Shown here piece after piece: positions 21,531-31,929 of a DNA stretch of 64,000 nucleotides. This stretch comes from Naumovozyma dairenensis CBS 421. Lineage: Eukaryota > Ascomycota > Saccharomycetes > Saccharomycetales > Saccharomycetaceae. The notes beneath the pieces are model-generated. The model did not search any database. It had not been told where the DNA came from and worked only from the letters and a program-made list of their open reading frames with translations. The stretch spans positions 620,001 through 684,000 of the forward strand of contig NC_016486.1 in assembly GCF_000227115.2 (NCBI RefSeq), given 5' to 3'. The translations under genes and the position numbers were made by a program. Positions within the stretch are counted from its first letter, which is position 1. Every line of letters starts with the position of its first letter.

Positions 21531-23939
21531 ATGAGTTCTATCGATATCAAATTAATTCAATACAAATCTGTATTGTACATATTAAACGACGCTACAAAAA
21601 ATTTGAATACATTGGCAGATAGTTTGAAGGCTCCTCAAAGGAAAATAAGCACGAACAATAATAACAATAAAATAATACCCTTAATTAATTACACTTTATC
21701 CTTACTTGATGGACCTATTTTCAATATACATCCTATTCTAAGGAAACGATATAATCTATTATGTCAATTCAAATTGTGTAAATTGACCCAATTGGATCCA
21801 CCTATATCGAATGACTTAATTGATCTGGACATGTCCTCCCCCCCTCGATGTTTAGAGACAATAACTGAATTGCAGGGGAAATTATATGATGAAGAATTAC
21901 AATGGAGGTTATTGACTTGTCTGAAACAATTGATTATAAATACAACGATGATATATAATAAGAATCTAAAACAATTACAATTGGAAAGGAACTCTCCTAT
22001 CTATCTCCAACAATTTAGGTCTGGCTTTAAGAAATTCGATATTTTACAAATAGAAGATATCGTCCAACCCATTGAGATGTCATTGATCTTAGATTTTGCC
22101 GTTTTGATAAGAGACCACATGACAGATACTTCCCTTAAATCAATGGAAAAATTACAATGGCAATTACTACAAAAATTCCTTTCCTTCATGAATGAGGAAA
22201 TTATAATCAACATGAAATTATTTGTCAAGAAATTGAGAAATTTTTCGAAAACTCAAGATTTTAAAGGCTTGGCTCCAGCTTCAATGTCTCATGTTTTGAT
22301 ACGGCCCATTCAGGAATCTATCGTTTATAGGGTATATTCCTTCCTGTTACGATGTTTATGTTTATCACAGACATCAATTAACTTGATTAGACAAATATTT
22401 TCTCCCAATAAGGAACAATTCAACAGTATTAGATGGAAATTAGCTATGGAAAATACCTATTGTTATGAATTGACTTTAAACAAATTATATGCTATTGAAT
22501 CTGGATCAGGATCTGGTATTATACAATCTTTAAAATTATTGATTGATAATATCAATAGTTACGCTAGACTACCATTGGAAGATTTACATAGACCAACACC
22601 TGAATTTATCATGGAATTATATCAATCTCATATAATTAATGGTTTCCAAACTTTTAGAGATATTTTGAAAATTATGAATAATTGGCTTACCATGTGGAAA
22701 TTCGCTAGAAATAATTCTATTGGTGTATCAAAATTGAAAGATTTAGACCAAGTTGGACTGGACAAGATGTTAAATGAAAGGAAGGTTGTTGACAGATTGA
22801 AATATTTGGAAAATCAATCGAAACTAAAGGAAAAGAAAAAAAATACCATGTTGCAATCATCAAGGACAAGCACTTTTTCATCTGTTTCTTCTTCTTTATC
22901 AACTTCACCAAACCCAATGTCTCCTTTGAAACTCTCACGGACAACATCAATAGAGAACGCAGCCGGAAAGAAAATTCGTAACGTCAAAAAGGAGATAGCA
23001 AATAATATTCGATCTAAAACCAATTCACCAACAATATCACGAAGAGGTTCTATAACTCCAAGATCGGGCATATCTGCCAATTTGGATGAAAAGAAATCAA
23101 CGAAAAATACAAGTAATCGTTCAGTTCTTTCAAATGGGCGTCGTCCTAGATCTAGTTCATTGCAATCTTCATTCAATCAAAACAAGACGACAAGGGCAAG
23201 TAGTAAACTTTCCAATGAATTATTACCTCCTTCACAACAAGATGAACAACAAAAGAGGTCTAATTCTTTAGAACCCTCTGCGACTATAAATCAAAGAATT
23301 GTACAAAGCGCAGTGAAACATTCCATGAACCAGCAAAAGTTGGTCTTACCAATTCCATACATACAATCTAATGAGACCACGACAACAACGTCATCATCAT
23401 CTTTATCAGCACAGAGTTATTCTACTGCATCGAGTAAACTTTCTTCACCACAACCTCTACCGACACCTTTATCAACTTCATCACACAAGGATCGTCTTAC
23501 TAATAATAACACAGTATTACAAGAAGTTGAAACAAGAAATAATCATTATATTAACGATGACTTAATCGCAATCGAAACACTTGACTTGAATAATAACTAC
23601 AGCAACAACAATATAATAATAAAGAAAGTGCGATTCGTAGGTGTACCACCGATTACTAAAGAAGAAAACCATAAACCAACAAGACAAGGATGGTACAAGA
23701 AACCACCTGTACTATATTATCCGCCAATTCCTTCCGTCAAGCCGACGATGACGACAACAAAATACTCATTAAGGAAGAACATACGACAAGAAGAAGGGTT
23801 TGCCTTTAGGACTAGTTTACGTGAACAACGAAAACACGGTAATGATGAGAATGGTATACTGCAATCGTCAGGGAATGAAAAGGGGAAAGAGAACATGGGT
23901 CATAGGTTAGCATCCAAACTACGTGACAAGCTTCGATAG
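21531..23939 (+). CDS. GIP4: PP1 (Glc7) interacting protein Gip4
   Basis: Gip4 binds the protein phosphatase 1 catalytic subunit Glc7 and, when in excess, keeps it in the cytoplasm and affects Ipl1-opposed functions. The 802-residue product has a helical N-terminal domain (about 1-420) that is conserved, a Ser/Thr/Asn-rich disordered middle (about 430-680), and a C-terminal segment with an RVxF-type docking motif, KVRF, at residues 699-702, as expected for a Glc7 partner. The length compares with about 760 residues in S. cerevisiae. In S. cerevisiae it lies just beyond MYO4 and SNC1, in agreement with its place here. The next gene, ERP2, is distant in S. cerevisiae, so the GIP4-ERP2 junction is a rearrangement point. 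Confidence 0.87.
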   Translation: MSSIDIKLIQYKSVLYILNDATKNLNTLADSLKAPQRKISTNNNNNKIIPLINYTLSLLDGPIFNIHPILRKRYNLLCQFKLCKLTQLDPPISNDLIDLDMSSPPRCLETITELQGKLYDEELQWRLLTCLKQLIINTTMIYNKNLKQLQLERNSPIYLQQFRSGFKKFDILQIEDIVQPIEMSLILDFAVLIRDHMTDTSLKSMEKLQWQLLQKFLSFMNEEIIINMKLFVKKLRNFSKTQDFKGLAPASMSHVLIRPIQESIVYRVYSFLLRCLCLSQTSINLIRQIFSPNKEQFNSIRWKLAMENTYCYELTLNKLYAIESGSGSGIIQSLKLLIDNINSYARLPLEDLHRPTPEFIMELYQSHIINGFQTFRDILKIMNNWLTMWKFARNNSIGVSKLKDLDQVGLDKMLNERKVVDRLKYLENQSKLKEKKKNTMLQSSRTSTFSSVSSSLSTSPNPMSPLKLSRTTSIENAAGKKIRNVKKEIANNIRSKTNSPTISRRGSITPRSGISANLDEKKSTKNTSNRSVLSNGRRPRSSSLQSSFNQNKTTRASSKLSNELLPPSQQDEQQKRSNSLEPSATINQRIVQSAVKHSMNQQKLVLPIPYIQSNETTTTTSSSSLSAQSYSTASSKLSSPQPLPTPLSTSSHKDRLTNNNTVLQEVETRNNHYINDDLIAIETLDLNNNYSNNNIIIKKVRFVGVPPITKEENHKPTRQGWYKKPPVLYYPPIPSVKPTMTTTKYSLRKNIRQEEGFAFRTSLREQRKHGNDENGILQSSGNEKGKENMGHRLASKLRDKLR

Positions 23940-24249
23940 AACAAAATATGTAAACGTACTTATATAGTTTGTCTTTAACACTCTGCGATGACTTCGATCC
24001 ACAGTGTGTAATGTTTACGCGTGTTGTTGCAAATTGACGCGTTTTGTAATTTTCGAACAAGATTTTTTTTTCCAAGTTTCCAAATCTCAACATTGTTGTT
24101 GTTCTTACAGACAATGTGCATGTACGTACTTATTATGTTGATGAACAAGACGTGAATGGCCTGTGGGAAGACTAAAGATCAGATAGAGAAGCATTCGTAA
24201 GGGGACTGTATTCAGCATTGAAAGCACAAAGAAGCAAAAGCGAAGAAGA
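23940..24249. other. Intergenic GIP4-ERP2
   Basis: These 310 bases hold the GIP4 3' end and the ERP2 promoter. They include two ACGCGT elements (24017-24022 and 24037-24042) and a T run. The junction of two chromosome I blocks lies here. Confidence 0.6.
24017..24042. promoter_or_regulatory. Pair of ACGCGT (MCB) elements
   Basis: Two MluI cell-cycle boxes, ACGCGT, lie 20 bases apart, about 210-230 bases upstream of the ERP2 ATG. MBF (Mbp1-Swi6) binds this motif to drive G1/S transcription, and clustered copies are typical of functional sites. Confidence 0.5.
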
Positions 24250-24894
24250 ATGATACAACTAAACCAATTGATTTCCGTGCTTATGGTTGCCCTATGGCAA
24301 TTCAGTTCCATTGTGGGAGCCAGTGATTCATCCTCTACATACTCTCCAATGGTCTTAGCCTTGTCACCTTTCACTACTGAATGTTTATATTATGATCTTT
24401 TGAAAGATGATGATACTTTAGTGGTTAGTTATCAAGTCTTGACTGGTGGTAACTTTGAAATTGATTTTGAAATTACTGCTCCAGATGGATCGAAATTAGT
24501 GGAGGAAAAGCAAAAAAAATATTCTGATTTCCTTTTGAAATCTTTCGGATTGGGTCAATATTCTTTCTGTTTCACTAATTCTTATGGCACCAATGTTAAG
24601 AAAGTAGAGGTCACTTTAGAAATGGAAAAAAAGATTGATTCTTCTGATATTAATAATGAAGATATGATTGCCTATAATGCAGTAGAAGAGATTGAAAGGA
24701 ATTTGAATAAGATTACTAAGACTATGAATTATTTGAGAGCAAGAGAATGGAGAAATATGTCAACTGTGAACTCTACTGAATCAAGATTGATTTGGTTATC
24801 TTTATTGGTTATCGGTGTTACCGTTGGGATTAACATATTGGAAGCTTTTATCATTCAATTCTTCTTCAATGGTCGTCAAAGGAACTTCGTTTAA
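24250..24894 (+). CDS. ERP2: p24-family cargo receptor Erp2
   Basis: p24 proteins cycle between ER and Golgi in COPII and COPI vesicles and help export GPI-anchored and other cargo, as complexes of Erp1, Erp2, Emp24 and Erv25. The 214-residue product has a signal peptide (about 1-24), a lumenal GOLD domain (about 33-120) with two conserved Cys (in TECLYY and YSFCF), a short coiled coil (about 135-170), one membrane segment (about 184-206) and a short cytosolic tail with aromatic residues (FFFNGRQRNFV) of the COPI/COPII sorting type. The length equals S. cerevisiae Erp2 (215). The adjacent FUN14 in convergent orientation matches S. cerevisiae chromosome I, favouring ERP2 over ERP4. Confidence 0.9.
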   Translation: MIQLNQLISVLMVALWQFSSIVGASDSSSTYSPMVLALSPFTTECLYYDLLKDDDTLVVSYQVLTGGNFEIDFEITAPDGSKLVEEKQKKYSDFLLKSFGLGQYSFCFTNSYGTNVKKVEVTLEMEKKIDSSDINNEDMIAYNAVEEIERNLNKITKTMNYLRAREWRNMSTVNSTESRLIWLSLLVIGVTVGINILEAFIIQFFFNGRQRNFV

Positions 24895-25133
24895 TCATTT
24901 GAACTACACGTATGTCCGTTTCTTTTGTAATAATAACCTTTCTGAGAATTGTATTGGAATGTGGTTCTGCATAGGATAATCTTTTTTGAAGAATATATAT
25001 ATAAAAATAAAATTATGTTCATTGAAAAAAAAACAAAGATAAAATAAATGATTCCCTAAAAATGGCTTCTATTGCCCTTGTATATAGACTATAGATAGAT
25101 AAGAATGTTCATCGTACATATATGAGGCTTTTT

Positions 25134-25718
25134 TTAAACATTGAATGCAGCTAATAAAAAACAAGTTAAGAATGAACCTTTAAAATAGACGTTATTAGCA
25201 GAATTCAAAGTCTTTGAATCGATATTGAACAATTTCATTAACCCCTCCTTACTGAGCACTTGTCTATTAATGACCAAAACATTACCCCTCATCAGCCACC
25301 GAACTGAAACTAAACTCAATAATCCCATTGCAATGAGTATTGATGATAACTTACTTACTATGACCCCCGCGACTATTCCGAATATCGAACCCAAGCATAG
25401 TTGTTTATATTGTTTCCTTCTAATCTCTTCCGGTGTCTTGACCAAGGATTGGACGGGGATACTGGTCCCTTGATCGGTGGTTAATTTCACATCGTTATAA
25501 ATTGTTGAACTTTTCTTAATATTCTTAATATAATACAGTGATGAAATACCAGTAAGTATACCCGTTGTAGTTGCTACAAAACGTGTATTCCATGTTGGGG
25601 ATCTTAGAAGATTTTGGACAGCTCTTAAGGGCTGTGATCTGAATACGGGCTGTGTAATTTGGGATGGTAATCTTGGTGGTGCAAACGACCTAAATAATGA
25701 CAAACGTTGGGCAAACAT
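25134..25718 (-). CDS. FUN14: FUN14-domain mitochondrial membrane protein
   Basis: FUN14 proteins are integral proteins of the mitochondrial outer membrane; in S. cerevisiae the protein supports lipid and ER-mitochondria homeostasis, and animal FUNDC1 is a mitophagy receptor. The 194-residue product begins with a basic, Ser/Arg-rich mitochondrial-type leader and has three hydrophobic segments with Gly-rich helices (GSIFGIVAGVIVSKL and following), the FUN14 domain hallmark. The length compares with 198 residues in S. cerevisiae. It converges with ERP2 as in S. cerevisiae, but its other neighbour SPO7 is displaced by about 10.8 kb of gene-poor DNA and a retroelement. Confidence 0.9.
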   Translation of the reverse strand: MFAQRLSLFRSFAPPRLPSQITQPVFRSQPLRAVQNLLRSPTWNTRFVATTTGILTGISSLYYIKNIKKSSTIYNDVKLTTDQGTSIPVQSLVKTPEEIRRKQYKQLCLGSIFGIVAGVIVSKLSSILIAMGLLSLVSVRWLMRGNVLVINRQVLSKEGLMKLFNIDSKTLNSANNVYFKGSFLTCFLLAAFNV

Positions 25719-26180
25719 GTTTTTTGTTTTGCTTTTTGGTTATTTAATTTGATACCTCTAAAACGTAAACAGCGGTTCAGAAAATGTACTGCCTACTTGA
25801 ATACGTATGTTAAGCTTGATACAAGGATAATTTTTTATAAATACTCCCACTTACTATCCCTAATAATCTGAATTATCATATCATATCATTGGGTCTGTTA
25901 CCTGTTTGTATTCAGTTCCTCATTCGTTTAAAGATGAGGAGCAAAAAATTGTGCCAAAATCATCCCTTGATAGGGGCGCTATCATTGCATTTCATTCTAC
26001 AGAATCATCACGCTATAAAATAAACATAATAGACTCATGACATTGACATTTACAATCTCCCATGAAGGTCACTGAAGCTCACATATTTAAGAGAATAATG
26101 ACAGAGATATTTATGTTTAACCTTATATAAAACACTATAAAAGAACTTGTTTCCTACAAGTAATAAGGTTAAGAAACGAA

Positions 26181-26562
26181 ATGTATCGTACTGTACACGG
26201 TGTTGGAGTTGGTATGTTATTGATTCACAATTGGGACATATCTGAATCCTATTTGGAACATTCTGCTCCTCCCACTCTTATGAGTGAGAGTAATATATAA
26301 TTATGTAAAATGTATATATAGCACAAAAATTTCTCGTTTATATACTCATAAAATTTAATAGCACATCACATCACATGATGTACGGAGAGCAGCAATATTT
26401 TATCGCAGGAGGTTTTTCAGGCACTTGCAAGTTACAACGCAGGTGCATTATTTGAGGAGTTTTTCAGATCCTGACCCAAATGCGAAGAACATTGAAAAAC
26501 ACAGAGGAACAGCTAAGGCGGCTGCTCAAAATTTGGCTGCAAGAAAAATTTCCATCCAGTAA
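26181..26562 (+). pseudogene. Possible small two-exon gene or gene relic
   Basis: An ATG at 26181 opens a short frame that meets a strong yeast 5' splice site, GTATGTT, at 26212. Splicing to TTTTTCAG ending at 26467 would continue in frame to a TAA at 26560-26562, giving about 41 residues; the second part (DPDPNAKNIEKHRG and onward) has protein-like composition. Against this, there is no TACTAAC branch point; the nearest candidate is TTACAAC, and the product is not recognised. It could be a decayed gene or chance. Confidence 0.25.
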
Positions 26563-26659
26563 ATACGTACGTACGTCAACAGCTTAAAATACATTTACGT
26601 ATAGCAATCAATCTATTTTGGAATTTACGCTTATTACAGAAGCAGGGCTCTCGTATAAA

Positions 26660-27506
26660 NNNNNNNNNNNNNNNNNNNNNNNNNNNNNNNNNNNNNNNNN
26701 NNNNNNNNNNNNNNNNNNNNNNNNNNNNNNNNNNNNNNNNNNNNNNNNNNNNNNNNNNNNNNNNNNNNNNNNNNNNNNNNNNNNNNNNNNNNNNNNNNNN
26801 NNNNNNNNNNNNNNNNNNNNNNNNNNNNNNNNNNNNNNNNNNNNNNNNNNNNNNNNNNNNNNNNNNNNNNNNNNNNNNNNNNNNNNNNNNNNNNNNNNNN
26901 NNNNNNNNNNNNNNNNNNNNNNNNNNNNNNNNNNNNNNNNNNNNNNNNNNNNNNNNNNNNNNNNNNNNNNNNNNNNNNNNNNNNNNNNNNNNNNNNNNNN
27001 NNNNNNNNNNNNNNNNNNNNNNNNNNNNNNNNNNNNNNNNNNNNNNNNNNNNNNNNNNNNNNNNNNNNNNNNNNNNNNNNNNNNNNNNNNNNNNNNNNNN
27101 NNNNNNNNNNNNNNNNNNNNNNNNNNNNNNNNNNNNNNNNNNNNNNNNNNNNNNNNNNNNNNNNNNNNNNNNNNNNNNNNNNNNNNNNNNNNNNNNNNNN
27201 NNNNNNNNNNNNNNNNNNNNNNNNNNNNNNNNNNNNNNNNNNNNNNNNNNNNNNNNNNNNNNNNNNNNNNNNNNNNNNNNNNNNNNNNNNNNNNNNNNNN
27301 NNNNNNNNNNNNNNNNNNNNNNNNNNNNNNNNNNNNNNNNNNNNNNNNNNNNNNNNNNNNNNNNNNNNNNNNNNNNNNNNNNNNNNNNNNNNNNNNNNNN
27401 NNNNNNNNNNNNNNNNNNNNNNNNNNNNNNNNNNNNNNNNNNNNNNNNNNNNNNNNNNNNNNNNNNNNNNNNNNNNNNNNNNNNNNNNNNNNNNNNNNNN
27501 NNNNNN
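26660..27506. other. Assembly gap (847 N)
   Basis: A run of 847 N. Open frames that span it on either strand are artefacts. The flanks are gene-poor, so the gap may hold repeats. Confidence 0.99.
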
Positions 27507-30228
27507 ATAGTGGTATGTAAGCTCTTGCCATGAGATTGTTCTTTCGTAGCTCTCTTCTTAAAAAACGGAAAAAATAGCACTTTCTGTATCTTTCCATCGC
27601 ACAAAAAATTGGAAGGCCTTGGCATTTTTTTAGAATCGTTTTCTATTTCCTTAAACTATTTCTGATACATGCTTATGTTTTTATACGGTGGTCGCAATCT
27701 GGTCGATTTGGGGGAAGTTTCTTAGGAGCCATTCCCATAAGGCGACTCGAACAATGGCGTTTGATATTGGCATTAATGACTGTACAATGACTGCAGAACG
27801 CCTAGGAGCTTTTTTGTGTTATCCTTTTTAGACCCTGGGCTAAGTTACGTAGCTTTATGGAAGTGAGATCTCTGGAACTTGAAAGAACTAGATTGAAGTA
27901 GCCGTAGAATATGGAGGTTTTCCTGGGGTCCGGGTTAAGTGTCGGGGTGTTTATATCTGGAGACGGGCATGTGGCGACTATAACAATATCACCTTTTTAG
28001 AGACGGAGTTTTCAAAATTTTGAGATTTGCTCCCAATAGCAACGGAGTCGTTGATGCAATCGTTCTTCTGTATTCGTATTGGCGCTGTTAGATCTTCCAA
28101 AACATAAACTAAATGTTATGTGTTATGTTAGCATTACTACACTGTATCCAAGCCTATTTGTTATATGTCTTTCCATACAGGTTACTAGTGATCAGCCAAC
28201 CATCGGGGCCGCTCGGTCCGATTGAATACCGGCCGTGTCAGTACTACTTAATATGCAGTCAGGGGGGTCTATATTGTATTGGACACTATGTCATAAGGTA
28301 GCTTATATAAGCAACCATGGTGGGACGTCTTTGAGTGCTGGATACCTTAGGTATTTACCATACTCCATATTACGTACGTAATCAAGAATACTTTGGATTT
28401 GGAAATTACTCTCAACATGTTAGATGCTCCACTGCTGAAATATAAATATTCCGTAATGTACCATCACCTTTATCTCTCTTTATATTTCTATAGTATGATA
28501 CTTTTTTAGAGAGTTTTCAGAGAAAACAGTCAATAAGGAGAAGGATGATGGGGATAAAGAATATTTTTGTCGCGGAGACATCTAGGGAGATAAATTAATG
28601 TTGTAGTAAAGGTTTGGGGACACTCTCAAACGTAACTGCATCCTCAGACAAAATGTTGTGAAGATCTTGATTGTTGTTCATTTTGTTGTTGTTGTTGTTT
28701 GAAAGGTTTGAATGTGTCTATTAAAGTGCTTCATTACGTAGTTCTTACTTAGTTCTATGTTCTTACATAAACTACATATGCAGGATATACGACTCTAAGA
28801 AGATATCCTTGCTTCTTATATAACCTTTGCATGGATCTTGTATCTCCTCAAGGCTTTGGCTCGACCCTTTATTTCAGAGTGTATCTATCACTCGTCGCAA
28901 TTGTTGCAAATCTCTAAGAGCTCGGACACAAGCTGCAGAATTACGCTATCTAATGGGATAATACCTTACTGAAGGTCTCGATCCCATTTCTTGTTAGTCT
29001 AACTGAACACAAGGCATTCGATCCCCTTTGATCTGACGATAAACCATCCGCAACCTCGTCGAAGGGTTGTAAAGTTAAATCTTCAAAATTCACTTCACTA
29101 CAAAATTTTGTAAGATACCGATTACGATTACGTAGTGTTGGCGACATACCAAAGTGTAGCAAAGAAGTATGTTTTATTTTATTATTATTTGAATATTACC
29201 GTCACGAAATTTATGTGTCGCGATCCGTCATGTGAGTTATGAATTATTATGAAGTTACCAGGTTCGAAGTAATGACTGAAAAACGTCTGTGAATTATAAT
29301 TGAATATCGTTTGTTGAATTAAGTCAAATGCCATGCAAGTGTTATCTTATTATTATTAAGATTGTTTTTGATTGCAGCCACGTCTACGGTTTCGGCCGGC
29401 CATGCGTACAAGAGTTATGTATTGGGTCGGTTAAGTTGTATGGTTTTGCTGAGTGTTTACTTGGGCGTTCTGGATTAGTCTCTCCTGCTGAAACCTACAA
29501 GTGTTTAGAGTGCCCTGCGGAGCACCTAGTGGAAGGACCTTGGGAGCGGTCTTCATGATTACGAATTTTGTTTTATGCATGCATGACTTCAACAAGATAT
29601 TAGATGACCTTCTAGAATTTCTTTGTGTCGGAATTATAGTGAATCTGGCACATAGTGTACAGACGCGTGGTTTCGTACAACACGAAATACGTTTTCTATA
29701 TAAAAAAACTCTATTCCATATGTAAAATGTATGATATAGATTATTCTCCTGTCCTAGGAGGGGGAGGAGCGATTTTGCTACGAACCTACCTATAACGTCA
29801 GGTCCTGTAGTCTAATCTGCATCCAATATATGGTTTAATATGTTATATCTCCTACCAAGCAATCTACTTTGAATAGTTTGATTTACTGAGTTTGTTGGAA
29901 ATTAGCCATAACCGTCCTTTGGATTAGTTATATTGGAAGAAATATGTGTAGCAATTTTACTTCCATTTTCTCAAGGTATAACCAGTCATTCTCTTTTAGC
30001 ATTTGACAAAGAGTCCTATATATAACGTATATATACATATCTATATCTAGTATATAGTTCTGTTCTACATTTGATTTCTCGATGATATCTCATCGTGAGC
30101 TTCTTCCTTGTCGTCTCGGCATATCTACCGGACGTTACGACATTAGTGTGTGTCAGTAAATCAATGTCCTTTTAGCAAATAGACATATATGTACCATATA
30201 TTCCAATAAAGTTACTACTCTATTAACA

Positions 30229-31055
30229 TGATCCAAAGCCCTAATTAAGCTGAGAAACTAGTTAGGAGCTACTGGAAATAAGAACCGAACCCCATCGAAC
30301 CGACTTCGGTTCAGACCACATATTCCACGAAGAACGACCAATAAGTAATGGTGTAACGCGAGAACGTCATGGAAGGTAATAGAATGTTTCTGATATGAAA
30401 CAAGATGGCGATAGATTATTTTAGGGTTTCCCTCGAGAAATCATGGGAACTGTTAATGTTTCCAAGCCTATATAAAGGATAGATCTTTGCTCGAACGATA
30501 TTCAAGATAAAGGTACTATTAATATTCTATGGTAAAGGTCTAGACATCCAGTTTGGTACCACGTCTTCTATAACAAAGACGAACTGATTACCAAATATGG
30601 GAAGAACACGAAGGAATACCGGTACGCCCGACACGATTGATGAATACCAAATTAGTCAATCAATTCATATACTAACGACAAAATTATGATCTCGTATTAT
30701 CTATTGCACCATCGACAAAAATATAAATAGACCCATAACTGGATATCCATTCCGCCACCTGCTCTTATTATTTTTATATTATTATTTTTTTATACACTTT
30801 ATTTACTATTGATTTTTAATAGAACCGAACTCTTTTACATACATTAAAACGAGGATATTAAATTACTTTTATTATACTCCAAATTTAACACTATTCTTAA
30901 TCCCAAATGGAATCTTATAACTATAAGATAAGAGTATAACAGGAACCGCTGCTTCCGAGCGATCTTGCATGTTTGGCAAGATCTTTTGAACAATAGTTAA
31001 ATATTCTTTTATAATAGAATTTAAAAAGAAACAAGGATAATTCCACATTAAATCT
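30229..31055 (+). repeat. 5' LTR (left edge approximate)
   Basis: About 200 bases near its start (30281-30490, including the CGAACCCCATCGAAC segment) and about 100-130 bases at its end (from about 30950) match the 3' LTR at 35460-35660 and 35975-36076. The middle does not align well, and this copy is longer (about 827 versus 669 bases). A hairpin with 8-base arms lies at 30961-30983. Confidence 0.65.
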
Positions 31056-31068
31056 GGTAGCGCCGCTT
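31056..31068 (+). other. Primer-binding site for tRNA-iMet
   Basis: TGGTAGCGCCGCT is complementary to the 3' end, including CCA, of yeast initiator tRNA-Met, the primer used by Ty1 and Ty3 reverse transcriptases. It directly follows the 5' LTR and so fixes the LTR end. Confidence 0.9.
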
Positions 31069-31135
31069 TCTTAAAAGATTACGTTGCTTAAAAAGAAATA
31101 TCATTAAGAACTGGTTAAGTCATAATTAAATTAAG

Positions 31136-31929
31136 ATGTCTCAAAAAAATAAGGTTAAAACATTCAAGGGTATGGCAGACGCTTATACCATCGAGCACTT
31201 CTTGCACACTGTTCAGATTCACTGCTGGGCTAAAGGTATCACTAACGAAACGCAACAAATTTTCATTTTGGCTCGAAGATTGGACGGTGAAGCTGCGACA
31301 TGGTTCGTTGATTACGTTAACTCTCAGGAAATTAAAAACATGTCACATGCCACTTTTATCACAGCATTCAAGGCTCACTTTGCCGTCTACATTGATTTAT
31401 TCCAGTTGTCATTGGATTTGGGTGGGTTACCCCACACGGGTTCGGACGAAGAATACACGCAAAAGTTTCAATGAAATGAGAATTTGGTTACCTCCCAATT
31501 ACTTTAGCTATGAAGCTTATTTGAACAAATATATTGGTGGACTAAAGCCTGATTTGATGAAGGATCTTCGTTTGCATAATCCAACGTCGTTGGCCGATGC
31601 AACCAAAATTGCCATGAGAAGCACTGCATTTACTACGTCTGTCCCTGGTACTAAACCTTGGGCCCTTGATTTCATTGCTCCACCATCATCTGCTAACAGT
31701 AACGCAGATCCTGACCCCATGGAAATCGATTTTGTTACAACGGTCCCATCCGGAGAGGTCATTCAACAAACGGGGCCACAAGTTTAATACCAACAAGAGA
31801 GGTGACCAAGGTCCCAACTGGAGAAATAAATTCAGAGAGGTTTGCCTAGCTAACGGGTTTTGTTTAACTTGCGGTAGGCCTGGTCACACAAAGGTTCAAT
31901 GTAAGGAGGCGAGCAATCCCCAATACTAA
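31136..31929 (+). pseudogene. gag of Ty3-like element, frameshifted
   Basis: The Gag-like frame starts at ATG 31136 (MSQKNKVKTF) and shows the retrotransposon gag capsid pattern, with the EAATWF segment near 31290. It moves to a second frame near 31460 and to a third near 31780. The last part carries a CCHC zinc knuckle (C-x2-C-x4-H-x4-C, about 31866-31907) of the nucleocapsid. The stop is at 31927-31929. Between the breaks the protein reads well, so the damage is by insertions or deletions. Confidence 0.8.
31909..31915 (+). promoter_or_regulatory. Probable +1 programmed frameshift site, GCG-AGC-A
   Basis: The gag frame reads GCG AGC six codons before its stop. Slipping by +1 here enters an open frame that leads into pol. 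Ty3 is known to shift +1 at GCG-AGU-U at the same place, using the slow AGY serine codon. The heptamer and its position just after the zinc knuckle match that design. Confidence 0.65.

Larger units (their letters stand above)
25719..30228. other. Gene-poor island between FUN14 and the Ty3-like element
   Basis: This 4.5 kb stretch, 847 bases of which are N, has no intact gene, which is unusual for a yeast of this type. GC content is uneven: parts near 27660-28290 and 29370-29550 look richer than the surrounding AT-rich DNA. It contains short tandem motifs (ACGT at about 26566-26576, GTTATGT-like units near 28113-28132, TTG repeats near 28683-28700), several open frames of 60-76 codons without recognisable products (for example minus strand 28950-29147 and plus strand 29328-29558) and a spliced-looking small frame at 26181-26562. 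It looks like decayed DNA, perhaps an old insertion or a lost gene. Confidence 0.5.

Noticed and set aside
26576..27625. Long open frames across the N run
   Set aside because: They consist almost wholly of unknown residues and exist only because N cannot make a stop.
28113..28301. 62-codon hydrophobic frame in the gene-poor island
   Set aside because: No similarity recognised, no promoter context, and length expected by chance.
29270..29280. GGTTCGAAG as a tRNA B box
   Set aside because: The following bases do not complete the box and no cloverleaf, A box or T-run terminator is present.
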